The position numbers and the translations under genes are program-made. Source: RGIG4097 sp964599875 (GTDB lineage Bacteria > Bacillota > Clostridia > Christensenellales > CAG-917). From it: a stretch of DNA of 64,000 bases. The notes under the pieces are model-generated. The model ran no database searches, was not told the DNA's origin, and saw only the letters and a list, made by a program, of their open reading frames with translations. Shown in pieces: positions 43,925-52,798 of the stretch (within the stretch, counting starts at the first letter, position 1; each line of letters begins with the position of its first letter). The stretch spans positions 1 through 64,000 of the forward strand of contig CAZRHE010000003.1 in NCBI GenBank assembly GCA_964599875.1, in the 5' to 3' direction.

Positions 43925-46510
43925 ATGAAAAGAAAATCTTTAGCGATTATCGTCTTGGGATTGCTTTGCGTCGTTTGTACTGCGTTGTGCCTTACTGCGT
44001 GCAGTGCGGATGAAAAGCAATGCAATCACTCCTACTCGGATTGGGACGTAGTAACTGCGGCGACTTGCACTACCGCGGGAGAAAAAACTCGCACTTGCAC
44101 TCTGTGCGGAAACGTGGAAAGAGAGGAGATAGCGCCTGCTGGACACGATTATTCATCTTGGAGCGAAATCACCGCCGCTACTTGCACGGAGGCGGGCAAA
44201 AAAAGACGCGTCTGCACCGTTTGCGAAGACGAGGATGTCGAAACTATAACCGCACTCGGACACGAATTTGCAACCGAATGGACTAGTGACGAAAACGGAC
44301 ACTGGCATGCTTGTATTCACGATGGTTGCAACGTCAAATCGGACGAGGCAATCCATACCGAGAGCGATCACTATTGTGCGTTTTGCCGCAGCAAAACGAG
44401 TGAACACGATTACGATGTCACTTACGAATGGTCTGAAATGCACGACGAATGTTTAGCGCGTCGCACCTGCCGTACTTGTTCTGCGGACGCGGCGGGACAC
44501 GAAGAAACCGTTTACGGCACCGTGACTTCAACTGATACACAAGAAGTAAGTTGCGAAAACGATAAACTCACCACTTACACCGCGACTTTCGCGGTGAATT
44601 GGGCGGAAACGCAAATAGTGGCGGATATCGTCACGTCGGAAGCGCTCGGACACGTATATAGCGACGAGTGGAATAGCGACGAAAACGGACATTGGCACGA
44701 ATGTACGACTTACGGTTGCGGAGCGAGAAAAGACGAAAGCAGACACAACGACGTGGATCACGTTTGTTCGACGTGCGGTTATGCTGTGAGCGCACACGTT
44801 TACGGCGAACCAACCTACGTGTGGCTACTGAATAACACGATTTGCAATGCGACGCGCGTTTGCTCTCTTTGCAGTGCGGATACGGCGGGACACGAGCAAG
44901 TTGCATATGGCGAAATCACCGCGGACGTCACTCGTCATGCGGATTGCGATAATTCCGAACTCACCACTTTTACCGCGACTTTCGTAGATGATTGGGTGGA
45001 AACGCAAACTCTCGTAGACGTCGAAACCGGCGGCAATCTCGGACACGAATATAGCGATAAGTGGCTTTGCGACGAAAACGCGCATTGGCACGTTTGCAAT
45101 CGCACGGGTTGTGTGAGTTTGAGCGGACTTTCCGCGCACGTCGACGAAAACGAAGACGGAGTTTGCGATAGTTGCCTTATTACGCCGAGTGCATGGACGA
45201 AAACGGCGGTCGCATACGCGGTCGGGGACGGCACTTCGAAGGACGTAAATATAATCCTCAATCTCTTGCCGTTGGCAGGCGAAAGTGCGTTCGCAGGTAT
45301 CAGAGAAGGATATGAAAATGCGAAAGACGGCTCCATAAACCTCACTATAAACGGAGTGGAAGAAATCCCCGATAACGCATTAGCCGGAAAAAGTATATAT
45401 GGATCCGGTAAATTTAAAACCGTAGTTTTGGGTGACGGCGTGAAGAAAATCGGCGAAAACGCATTCATGTATTGTCGTGCCATAACGTCTATAACAATTC
45501 CTGCAAGCGTAACAAGTTTCGGAAATAATGCGTTTATAAATTGCGGTGGTTTAGCGGACGTATATTATCTCGGCGAAATCGACGACTGGGCGAAAATAGA
45601 CTTCGGAAAAATCGACGAGTCTATAACGAAAAAAGAAGATATCGACACCACCGCTTTGAATTCGTCCAATCCGTGCTACTATGGCAATGCGAAGTTGTAT
45701 TTCAACGGCACGCTCGTTGAAACCGTCACGATACCGAGCAGCGTAGGCACGGTCAAACCGCGCATTTTTGCGGGTTGCTCTTCAATTAAAAACGTCACGA
45801 TTGAATCCGGATTGAGTGAAATCGGCGATGCGGCGTTTCAATCTTGTAGCAATCTTGAAAGCGTTTTTATAGGCGCAGGAGTGACGAGAATAGGGGATGA
45901 TGCGTTTAATTATTGCGAATTGCTGAACAGCGTAAATATTCCCGACGGCGTCACGAGTATAGGCGAATCCGCGTTTTATACGTGCACTTCGATTACGAGT
46001 ATATCCGTCCCCGCAAGCGTCACGAGTTTGGGCAAAAGTGCGTTCAGTAATTGCACGAAACTTGAAACCGTCACCCTTGTAGAAGGACTTGTTTCCATAG
46101 GCAACTATGTATTTAGCTCTTCCGCTATCAAGAGCGTAAGGATACCCGATAGCGTGACGACGATAGGATTACGCGTATTTGCCGCATGCGAGTCGCTGAC
46201 CGACGTGACGATAGGTAGCGGCGCGACCGATTTATCCGTATGCGAAAATTTGTTCCAAAACTCTTCCGCACTTACGAGCATCACTTTCAAAGCACCGTTG
46301 ACGGCAATCAATAAATATATGTTCAGTTTCCTAAGTTCTGCGGTTGGAAATATCACGATTACGGTTGCGGAAGGACAAAAAGTGCTCGTCCCCGGCAACG
46401 GCGAAGTCTACGTTGAATCCGAACAATATATGACGGGTGAAGAAACATCTTTCGGCTATACCGGCGGATTCAAAGCAATCGTAATAGCAAGCAGCGCCGA
46501 CAACGAATAA
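43925..46510 (+). CDS. BspA-like surface lipoprotein with Cys-rich repeats
   Basis: An 861-aa lipoprotein. The signal peptide ends in the lipobox LTAC (Cys about 23). Residues about 30-115 hold two CNHSYSDW/GHDYSSW-type units with CTLCG and CTVCE pairs. Residues about 115-420 hold three larger repeats with GHxxxxxWxxDENGHWHxC and CxxC pairs, rich in His and Cys. From about 470 onward are BspA-type leucine-rich repeats (ITSIxxPxSVTSFGxxAFxNC). LRR_5 proteins of this kind mediate adhesion in other gut and oral bacteria. AAGGAGC precedes the ATG. A bidirectional terminator follows. Confidence 0.9.
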   Translation: MKRKSLAIIVLGLLCVVCTALCLTACSADEKQCNHSYSDWDVVTAATCTTAGEKTRTCTLCGNVEREEIAPAGHDYSSWSEITAATCTEAGKKRRVCTVCEDEDVETITALGHEFATEWTSDENGHWHACIHDGCNVKSDEAIHTESDHYCAFCRSKTSEHDYDVTYEWSEMHDECLARRTCRTCSADAAGHEETVYGTVTSTDTQEVSCENDKLTTYTATFAVNWAETQIVADIVTSEALGHVYSDEWNSDENGHWHECTTYGCGARKDESRHNDVDHVCSTCGYAVSAHVYGEPTYVWLLNNTICNATRVCSLCSADTAGHEQVAYGEITADVTRHADCDNSELTTFTATFVDDWVETQTLVDVETGGNLGHEYSDKWLCDENAHWHVCNRTGCVSLSGLSAHVDENEDGVCDSCLITPSAWTKTAVAYAVGDGTSKDVNIILNLLPLAGESAFAGIREGYENAKDGSINLTINGVEEIPDNALAGKSIYGSGKFKTVVLGDGVKKIGENAFMYCRAITSITIPASVTSFGNNAFINCGGLADVYYLGEIDDWAKIDFGKIDESITKKEDIDTTALNSSNPCYYGNAKLYFNGTLVETVTIPSSVGTVKPRIFAGCSSIKNVTIESGLSEIGDAAFQSCSNLESVFIGAGVTRIGDDAFNYCELLNSVNIPDGVTSIGESAFYTCTSITSISVPASVTSLGKSAFSNCTKLETVTLVEGLVSIGNYVFSSSAIKSVRIPDSVTTIGLRVFAACESLTDVTIGSGATDLSVCENLFQNSSALTSITFKAPLTAINKYMFSFLSSAVGNITITVAEGQKVLVPGNGEVYVESEQYMTGEETSFGYTGGFKAIVIASSADNE

Positions 46511-46607
46511 TTTCGTCCTATAGAAAAGATAACAAGCGGCTCGATAAAAAACGGTGTTATAGTATTTGTACGGACGGCAAAATCAAATATTAGAATCCGA
46601 TTAAAAT

Positions 46608-46637
46608 AAAAACGAGGTCTAAAAAGACCTCGTTTTT
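46608..46637. terminator. Bidirectional terminator between convergent genes
   Basis: AAAAACGAGGTC/GACCTCGTTTTT, a 12-bp stem with a TAAAAA loop, lies between the BspA-like gene (+) and the methyltransferase (-). Confidence 0.93.
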
Positions 46638-46649
46638 ATATGCGGTGTT

Positions 46650-47816
46650 TTACAGGACGTTGAGGACGAAGAATTTGAGATAACTCGTTTCTTCGGCGGA
46701 GAGATTGGACGGGTGGTCGGGGGATTGCGTTTTGATTTCTACGATGCGCACCGTGCGGCCGCTTTCTTTCGCCGCTTCGGACAGCATTTTTTCAAACAGT
46801 GGCAAGGTCATATAGTGGGAGCAGGACGCCGTGACGAGAAAACCGCCTTTTTCGACGAGTTTCAGTCCTAATACGTTGATATCCTTATATCCGCGATATG
46901 CGTCCTTGACCGCGTCCGCGCTCTTGCAAAATGCGGGCGGGTCCAAAATCACGACGCCGAATTTGCGATTATCCCGTCTTAGTCCTCTCAAAACCTCGAA
47001 AACGTCCCCTTCGAGAGTGGTTATATTGTCAAGTCCGTTGAGGGATGCGTTGCGTTTTACGTTGTCGAGTGCAAGGGCGGATATGTCCACGCTCGTGACC
47101 TCTTTCGCGCTCAAAGCGGAGTTTATACTGAAACCGCCGCTGTTGCAGAAACAATCTAAAACCGTTTTGCCCGTTGCATAACGGCGGACGGCGTAGCGAT
47201 TTTCTTTTTGGTCGAGGAAGTATCCCGTTTTTTGTCCGTTTTTGACGTCTACGCTCATTTTCAGTCCGTTTTCGGTGATTACGACCTCATCGGGGACTTC
47301 GCCGTAAATCAAGCCTTTGCGTTCTTCAAGTCCTTCTTTTAGGCGCACCGCTACGTCGCTACGCTCGTAAATGCCTTTCGGCGAGAAAAGGTCGATAAGA
47401 CATTCGGTTATCAAATTTTTGCGCTTGTCTATTCCGAGGGACAAAAATTGGCATACGAGAATATCCGCATATTTATCAACGATTAGGGCGGGAAGACCGT
47501 CTGACTCTGCAAACACCATTCTATATGCGTCGTCGAAACCTAAATTTTTGCGATAATCGTCCGCCTCTTTGAGTTTTTCAAGATAAAACGCTTTATCGTC
47601 CGTCCCGTTTTCGTCGCGGATGAAGATTCTAATCAAAATTTTGCTCAAATGATTGATATAACCTTTGCCGATGAATTTGCCGTCGAAAGTGTATACGGAC
47701 GCAAGAGAGCCGTTTTTGTCTTTGCCCTCGATTTTTGCGACTTCGTTGGCGTAAACCCACGAATGACCTTGAAGAATGCGTTTTTCTTCGCCTTTTTTGA
47801 GATAAACGGAATACAT
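46650..47816 (-). CDS. RlmI-like class I rRNA methyltransferase
   Basis: A 388-aa SAM-dependent methyltransferase of the RlmI/YccW group, expected to make m5C in 23S rRNA. The N-terminal PUA domain includes GHSWVYANEVAKIEG (about residues 17-31). The catalytic domain has VLDCFCNSGGFSINSAL (about 217-233), TSVDISALALDNVKRNA, and VILDPPAFCKS (about 288-298). Exact site specificity cannot be read from sequence. Confidence 0.88.
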   Translation of the reverse strand: MYSVYLKKGEEKRILQGHSWVYANEVAKIEGKDKNGSLASVYTFDGKFIGKGYINHLSKILIRIFIRDENGTDDKAFYLEKLKEADDYRKNLGFDDAYRMVFAESDGLPALIVDKYADILVCQFLSLGIDKRKNLITECLIDLFSPKGIYERSDVAVRLKEGLEERKGLIYGEVPDEVVITENGLKMSVDVKNGQKTGYFLDQKENRYAVRRYATGKTVLDCFCNSGGFSINSALSAKEVTSVDISALALDNVKRNASLNGLDNITTLEGDVFEVLRGLRRDNRKFGVVILDPPAFCKSADAVKDAYRGYKDINVLGLKLVEKGGFLVTASCSHYMTLPLFEKMLSEAAKESGRTVRIVEIKTQSPDHPSNLSAEETSYLKFFVLNVL

Positions 47817-47973
47817 AATTTACACCTCGCAACTATTTTAGCGGTTGACGGGGCGGATGACAAGTGTTTTTAAGAAGTGCGAAGTTTTAGATTGCGAATT
47901 TATTGAAATTTCAAGATTCAATTCGATGAAGATTTCAAAACGAGAGCGTTATATAAGGATTTTTCAACCCGTC

Positions 47974-48840
47974 TTAATTTTTATCCTCGTCGTCGCTTTT
48001 GTCGTTTGTCGTTTCGATATTACCTAAAATGTTTTCGTCGTTTACGTTTTTGGTTTCGTCGGGTAGGGTAAACGTTTCGGTTTCCTTTATAAGTGCGTTG
48101 AAAGCACTCGTCGTGCCGAATTCGCCGTTTCCAAGAGGGGTCAGCGTGAGAATTGCAAGCACAAGAGAAATCGAGCCGAAAATCAAATAGTAAATTTTGT
48201 ACGGCGTGAAGAATGCGACGGATATTAGCACGACTCCCGAAAAGAAATAGTTTTTCATATTCGAGCGCGCAAGAAGGGAGGTGCAAATTTCTTTTGCCGA
48301 AAACTTCTTCTTTTTCTTGTCAAGGTCGGGGAGAGCAGAGTTGCGCATAAGAAAATTATATATGCCTTTTATTTTGACTACGTTCAATTTTATATCGCGC
48401 GTTTCAAGGAGATGCACCGCCTTTCGGTCTACGCCTCGACATAGCAAAAACACCTGCTTTCTATCCTTTTCGACTGCGAGAGAATAGACGTTTGCGACGT
48501 CGTTGAGCCCGACGGGCGTAAACCTGAAATTCGCTATAATCAGTGCGTTTTTAAGCAAAATCCAGTTGGAACCACTCTCAAAAACCGTGTTTTTTAGAAT
48601 ACTTTTGAGAATTTCGACAAGATATGCGTTCCCTTTTAGGGACAATTCGAGCGCAAGTCTGTCCGTGCCGTAAGGCTTCGATTTTTGCTTTTTGAAGTAT
48701 ATCACGGAAAATGTCGCGACAAGTGCCGCCACGATTGAAAGCGTAATCGCAAGCCCGATATCGAGGTATAAATTCGTCCAAACGAGGGTCAGCATAAAGA
48801 CGGATATCGCAAGGAAAATCAAATCTATAGTTTTCGCCAT
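47974..48840 (-). CDS. Unknown membrane protein with two transmembrane hairpins
   Basis: A protein of about 288 aa that I do not recognise. Two membrane hairpins (about residues 5-48 and 195-235) enclose a soluble domain with KNTVFESGSNWILLKNALIIAN and VFLLCRGVDRKAVHLLETRDIKL, a nuclease-like or NERD-like strand pattern without clear catalytic residues. The C-terminus is acidic. The start is uncertain: in-frame ATGs are at 48912, 48846 and 48840. I prefer the last because the first lies beside the promoter of the divergent nadD gene. Confidence 0.65.
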   Translation of the reverse strand: MAKTIDLIFLAISVFMLTLVWTNLYLDIGLAITLSIVAALVATFSVIYFKKQKSKPYGTDRLALELSLKGNAYLVEILKSILKNTVFESGSNWILLKNALIIANFRFTPVGLNDVANVYSLAVEKDRKQVFLLCRGVDRKAVHLLETRDIKLNVVKIKGIYNFLMRNSALPDLDKKKKKFSAKEICTSLLARSNMKNYFFSGVVLISVAFFTPYKIYYLIFGSISLVLAILTLTPLGNGEFGTTSAFNALIKETETFTLPDETKNVNDENILGNIETTNDKSDDEDKN

Positions 48841-48895
48841 ATTCATATTCTTGCCGAGTGTAGAGAAGTTTAGTCGAGAAACTTTCGTTTTGATA

Positions 48896-48924
48896 TTGAA
48901 ACTTATCCGCATTTTTGATATACT
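48896..48924 (+). promoter_or_regulatory. Promoter of nadD-yqeK, leaderless geometry
   Basis: TTGAAA (48896-48901), a 17-bp spacer and TATACT (48919-48924); the ATG is 6 nt later. Confidence 0.75.
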
Positions 48925-48930
48925 ATATAT

Positions 48931-50061
48931 ATGCTAACGATAATATTCGGCGGTGCTTTCGATCCGCCGCACTCCGAACATGCGAATATGCTGAAAAACG
49001 CAGTAGGCGAACTCGGCGCGGATAGGCTCGTCGTCGTTCCTACTTTTCGTCCTCCGCACAAAAGCGAAGGATTTTTGCCTTATAGCGCGCGCATAGACCT
49101 AATTAAAATCGCATTCGACGGCATAATAGACGACTTCGTCGTGGACGAAATCGAGAGAGAAAGGGCGGAGAGCGGGGAAAAATACAACTATGCGTCCGAC
49201 GTTTTGCCATTGCTTAAAGAAAAGTACGGGGATATTATCTATCTCATCGGCGGGGACAGCGTGGAATATTTCCCCACTTGGCACGAGCCTGAAAAGATTT
49301 TGTCCGTTTGTCCCGTCGCGGTCGTCGAGCGAAAAGGGTTTGAAAACGCGTCTTCGTCCGTTCAAAAAATAGTGGATAAATTCGGGTGCGGAGATTTCCG
49401 CGTTTTGAGTTACGTAGGGGAGAGGGTATCTTCTTCGAAGATAAAGGCGGAATTATTGCTTGGTTTGCGTCCGTCCGACCTTGCTTGCGGCGTCCTTGAA
49501 TATATCGAAAAACACGGCTATTTCAAGGAATATGCGACGTGGCTAAATATGCTCAAAACTTATCAAGAACCCGAACTTTTCGAGCATACTTTGAACGTCG
49601 TTTTGCGCGCAATCGACCTCAATTCGACGCACAACTTAAAGCAAGACTTCAAAAAGACTTTCGAGGCGGCACTTCTTCACGACAACGCAAAGCGGCGCCC
49701 GTCTTTGGACGGATTGGACGTCCCGTCCGACGCCGTCGGCACAACGGTCTTGCATCAGTTTCTCGGAGAAAAGAAAGCGGAGAGGGATTTCGGCGTGACC
49801 GACCCCGAAATCTTGTCTGCAATCAGATATCATACGACCGCAAAGGCGGATATGAGCGTCTTTGAAAAACTGATATATACCGCGGACAGCACTTCGTACG
49901 ATAGGGACTACGATCCTATTCCTACGCTTCGCAAAATCGCGGACGAGGACTTCGAAGCGGGATTCCGCGCGGTGCTGAAATACACCTACGACAAACTTGC
50001 GTCGGCGGGGAAACCTATTTATCCGCTGACTCTAAATGCGGTGGAGTATTATCTCAAATAA
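48931..50061 (+). CDS. nadD: NadD-YqeK fusion: NaMN adenylyltransferase plus HD-domain hydrolase
   Basis: A 376-aa two-domain protein. Residues about 1-195 are NadD (FGGAFDPPHSEHANML near the start, IYLIGGDSVEYFPTWHE near 103, and VSSSKIKAELLLGLRPSDL near 170), which makes NaAD in NAD synthesis. Residues about 200-376 are YqeK, an HD-domain Ap4A hydrolase family, with HTLNVVLRA, LLHDNAK, LHQFLGE and YHTTAKADMSVFEKLIYTADS. The genes are separate neighbours in B. subtilis. There is no ribosome binding site, and the promoter is directly before the ATG. rsfS follows, as in other Bacillota. Confidence 0.92.
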   Translation: MLTIIFGGAFDPPHSEHANMLKNAVGELGADRLVVVPTFRPPHKSEGFLPYSARIDLIKIAFDGIIDDFVVDEIERERAESGEKYNYASDVLPLLKEKYGDIIYLIGGDSVEYFPTWHEPEKILSVCPVAVVERKGFENASSSVQKIVDKFGCGDFRVLSYVGERVSSSKIKAELLLGLRPSDLACGVLEYIEKHGYFKEYATWLNMLKTYQEPELFEHTLNVVLRAIDLNSTHNLKQDFKKTFEAALLHDNAKRRPSLDGLDVPSDAVGTTVLHQFLGEKKAERDFGVTDPEILSAIRYHTTAKADMSVFEKLIYTADSTSYDRDYDPIPTLRKIADEDFEAGFRAVLKYTYDKLASAGKPIYPLTLNAVEYYLK

Positions 50062-50102
50062 CCGCAAAAACTATATTCTAAACAACTAAATCGGAGGAAT
50101 AA

Positions 50103-50453
50103 ATGGAAAGTTTAGAACTCAAAAATCTCATTTGTAAGGAACTCGACGAGCGTAAAGCGGTGGATATCACCGTCCTCAAAGTCAAACACCTCACCGTCGT
50201 TGCCGACTACTTCGTCATTTGCACGGGAAAAAGCAATAGACAAGTCAAGGCGCTTGCGGAATATCTGCAAGAAAAAATGGAAGATAACGGCGTAAAATGC
50301 TTGCGCATAGACGGGCTCACCGAAGGAAAGTGGGTCGTGCTCGACTACGGCGGAGTAATCGTCCACGTCTTCAACGACGACACGCGCATGTTTTATTGCC
50401 TCGAAAAACTTTGGAGCGACGGCAATAACGTGGAGTTTTACAAGGGAGAATAG
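50103..50453 (+). CDS. rsfS: Ribosomal silencing factor RsfS
   Basis: RsfS binds L14 and blocks subunit joining in slow growth. The 116-aa protein has VVADYFVICTGKSNRQVKALAEYL (about 36-59) and the family end WVVLDYGGVIVHVFNDDTRMFYCLEKLW. GGAGGA precedes the ATG. Its last 16 nt overlap the end of the convergent gene at 50438. Confidence 0.96.
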   Translation: MESLELKNLICKELDERKAVDITVLKVKHLTVVADYFVICTGKSNRQVKALAEYLQEKMEDNGVKCLRIDGLTEGKWVVLDYGGVIVHVFNDDTRMFYCLEKLWSDGNNVEFYKGE

Positions 50454-50731
50454 CCGACTTTTTTGAAGAGTGCGGCGATATCTTTTTCGTTCATATCCTC
50501 GCGAATCGTCAAGTACGCGCCTACGTCGAAGGTTACTATCGTTTGAACGCCGAATTCGTTTTCGATTTTCAAGCGGATATCTTCGCGTAGCGACGTACGC
50601 TCGCTTGCGCTGTAAATAGGGGCGGTCAAGACTGCGACGACGATTATATCGTCGCCGATAAAATATCTTGACGCTACGACCTTGTCGAAAGATAGGGCGA
50701 CGTCCGCAACCGTGTTTTCGTAAACTAACAT
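50438..50731 (-). CDS. Small unknown protein, possibly YhcN/YlaJ-like
   Basis: A 97-aa protein with an alternating strand-helix pattern (ADVALSFDKVVASRYFIGDD, then LREDIRLKIENEFGVQTIVTFD) that resembles the ferredoxin-like domain of YhcN/YlaJ sporulation lipoproteins, but it has no lipobox. The ATG at 50731 is preceded by AAGGA at very short spacing. The open frame continues upstream, but there it reads antisense through the FMN riboswitch and promoter, so the longer version is not believable. Family assignment is weak. Confidence 0.5.
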   Translation of the reverse strand: MLVYENTVADVALSFDKVVASRYFIGDDIIVVAVLTAPIYSASERTSLREDIRLKIENEFGVQTIVTFDVGAYLTIREDMNEKDIAALFKKVGYSPL

Positions 50732-50789
50732 ATCCTTATTGTCGACTAAAACTCGGTTTTCATACCGAAAACGTTTGCGCCGAAAACCG

Positions 50790-50818
50790 TTGACAACGGA
50801 TAATGCGTAGCATATAAT
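50790..50818 (+). promoter_or_regulatory. Promoter of the FMN riboswitch / ribU-tsaE unit
   Basis: TTGACA (50790-50795), a 17-bp spacer and TATAAT (50813-50818), both at consensus. Confidence 0.9.
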
Positions 50819-50824
50819 AAAATT

Positions 50825-50935
50825 GCTTCGGGGCGAGGTGTGATTCCTCACCGGCGGTATAGTCCGCGAACACGCAATGCGTGCCGATAGGGTGCAATTC
50901 CCTGACCGACGGTATAGTCCGGATGATAGAAGCGA
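50825..50935 (+). promoter_or_regulatory. FMN riboswitch (RFN element)
   Basis: The conserved RFN sequence blocks appear in order: GCTTCGGGGCGAGGTG, ATTCCTCACCGGCGGTATAG, TCCGCGA, GGTGCAATTCCCTGACCGAC, GGTATAGTCCGGATGATAG and AAGC. FMN binding should repress the downstream riboflavin transporter gene by favouring the terminator at 50952. Confidence 0.96.
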
Positions 50936-50951
50936 CGCATAAATTGCGTTA

Positions 50952-50976
50952 GCGCCCCTGAAGGCGCATTTTTTTA
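50952..50976 (+). terminator. Riboswitch expression-platform terminator
   Basis: GCGCC/GGCGC hairpin followed by ATTTTTTT between the aptamer and ribU. Its upstream flank (GCGACGCATAAATTGCGTTAGCGCC) can form competing structures, consistent with transcriptional attenuation. Confidence 0.8.
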
Positions 50977-51011
50977 TCCCGAAAATTTTTAAAGTGCGCC
51001 GAAGGAGAAAA

Positions 51012-52232
51012 ATGGGCAACGAACAAATAACAACTGAAATCAGTGCGAAGGAAAAAATCAAAACGTTGTTTTCAAAGTTCAAAAATCCGCGTTTCACGAC
51101 GGCGTATATCGCAAAAATCGCGATTTTGACCGCAATATCCTTTTTGCTGTATGCATTCGGCAAATTCAATCTCCCGTTCATATTCCCGCAATTTTTGGAA
51201 ATTCAGATAAGCGAACTTCCCGCACTTCTCGCAGGTTTTTCAATGGGGCCCGTCAGCGGTTGTTTGGTCATCGTGCTGAAATGCCTTTTCAAATTTCCTA
51301 TGACGAGCACTGCGTACGTTGGCGAGGCTACGGATATTTTGCTCGGGATACTTTTCGTTTTGCCCGCGTCTATTATTTATCATCGCAAAAAAGACAAAAA
51401 GCACGCACTCGTTGGCATTTGCGTAGGCGGATTGTTGTTCGTAGCGGCGTCCATTATCGTGAATAGATATATATCCGTACCGTTTTTCGTGAGATTGTAT
51501 TTCGACGGAAATTTCGGTGCGATAGTCGGAATGTTGCAACCTCTATACAAAAACGTGACCGAAGAAACCTTTTACGTCTATTATTTGTTTGCAGGCGTGT
51601 TGCCTTTTAATCTTTTAAGATGTATAATCGTAGGAGCGTTGACGTTCGTGTTGTACAAACGTTTGACGAAAATATTGCACTGGGACGGCACTTCGATTGT
51701 GAAACACACCGCGGACGAAAACGAACTCAACGACGAAACGGCGGATAATGCCGAAGAAAACGAGGATACGGCGATATACGAAACCGAAAACGCGGAAATT
51801 AGCGCGGACGAAATTTCGGGAACGGAAATCGTCGAAACAAATAGTGTCGAAGAAACCTACGCGCTTGCAAAAAGGATTGCGGATACTCTTATAGGCGGAG
51901 AAGTGATTCTTCTCGACGGCGACTTGGGTGCGGGAAAAACCACTTTTACAAAGGGGCTTGCAAAGGCACTCGACGTGAGCGAAGAGGTCACGAGTCCGAC
52001 TTTCACCATTCTCAACGTGTATGAAAGCGGACGACTTAAACTCAATCACCTCGATATGTACAGGGTGGAGTGCGAAGACGACCTCGTCGAACTCGGCGTT
52101 GAAGAGGCTATTGCGGACGACGGCGTGACCGTCATAGAATGGAATAAATTCGAGCGTTTGAACGGCAAAATCATACGCATACGGATTTCGAGCAGAGGAG
52201 AAAACGAAAGAGTTTTTGAAATAGAGAAATGA
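51012..52232 (+). CDS. RibU-TsaE fusion: riboflavin ECF S-component joined to t6A ATPase
   Basis: A single 406-aa frame joining two normally separate proteins. Residues about 35-225 are RibU, with 5-6 transmembrane helices (FPQFLEIQISELPALLAGFSMGP near 66-88 is the substrate-site helix). An acidic linker (about 225-285) follows. Residues about 285-406 are TsaE, with Walker A LLDGDLGAGKTTFTKGLA (about 302), SPTFTILNVY and HLDMYRVECEDDLVELGVEEAI. I found no stop codon or frameshift at the junction. RibU works with the ECF AAT' module, while TsaE works with TsaB/TsaD in tRNA t6A37 synthesis. The ATG at 51012 follows AAGGAGA. Expression should be FMN-controlled. tsaB overlaps the end by 4 nt. Confidence 0.88.
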   Translation: MGNEQITTEISAKEKIKTLFSKFKNPRFTTAYIAKIAILTAISFLLYAFGKFNLPFIFPQFLEIQISELPALLAGFSMGPVSGCLVIVLKCLFKFPMTSTAYVGEATDILLGILFVLPASIIYHRKKDKKHALVGICVGGLLFVAASIIVNRYISVPFFVRLYFDGNFGAIVGMLQPLYKNVTEETFYVYYLFAGVLPFNLLRCIIVGALTFVLYKRLTKILHWDGTSIVKHTADENELNDETADNAEENEDTAIYETENAEISADEISGTEIVETNSVEETYALAKRIADTLIGGEVILLDGDLGAGKTTFTKGLAKALDVSEEVTSPTFTILNVYESGRLKLNHLDMYRVECEDDLVELGVEEAIADDGVTVIEWNKFERLNGKIIRIRISSRGENERVFEIEK

Positions 52233-52798
52233 AAGCACTTGCAATCGACACTACCAATACGACTTTGACGATTGTCGCAATAAACGGCGACAAGACTTGC
52301 TATACCGAATTCGAGGTCGGGAAAAGCGGACATTCGTCCTTGCTGATACCCGAAATCAAAAAGGTTATGGACGAGGCGAATTTGACGCCCGACGAACTCG
52401 AAATCGCGTCCGTAGTCGTCGGTCCGGGGTCTTTCACGGGAATCAGAATAGGCGCGTCCGCAATGACCGCGATATCCTTTGGTGGCGGTGCGAAAAGAAT
52501 TGCCGTCAACTATTTCGAACTGCTTGCATATAGTAGAGGGCGGATAACCGTAGGCGTGGACGCAGGACACGGAAATACCTATCTTGCGGAATGTGAAAAC
52601 GGCAAAATCCTCGAAACGAGATTCGTCGAAGAAGCGGATAAAGACAGTATTCCGTCGGATACGCTCTACGACCTTCCTTGTCCCGCGCATATCGCACTTG
52701 AAAAAGTGCTCGTTAAAAAGGCGGAAAACGGAGAGTTCGTCGAGGTTTTCGAGCCCGTCTATATGAGAAAATCCCAAGCGGAGAGGAATTTAAAATGA
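52229..52798 (+). CDS. tsaB: tRNA t6A biosynthesis protein TsaB
   Basis: An ASKHA-fold scaffold partner of TsaD in threonylcarbamoyladenosine synthesis. The 189-aa protein begins MKALAIDTTNTTLTIVAI and has VVVGPGSFTGIRIGASAMTA (about residues 65-84). It is slightly shorter than the usual 220-230 aa. Overlaps of 4 nt with tsaE and rimI show tight coupling. Confidence 0.93.
   Translation: MKALAIDTTNTTLTIVAINGDKTCYTEFEVGKSGHSSLLIPEIKKVMDEANLTPDELEIASVVVGPGSFTGIRIGASAMTAISFGGGAKRIAVNYFELLAYSRGRITVGVDAGHGNTYLAECENGKILETRFVEEADKDSIPSDTLYDLPCPAHIALEKVLVKKAENGEFVEVFEPVYMRKSQAERNLK

Noticed and set aside
50732..51181. N-terminal extension of the minus-strand gene at 50438
   Set aside because: It would be translated antisense through the FMN riboswitch, its promoter and the start of ribU, all of which are well supported.
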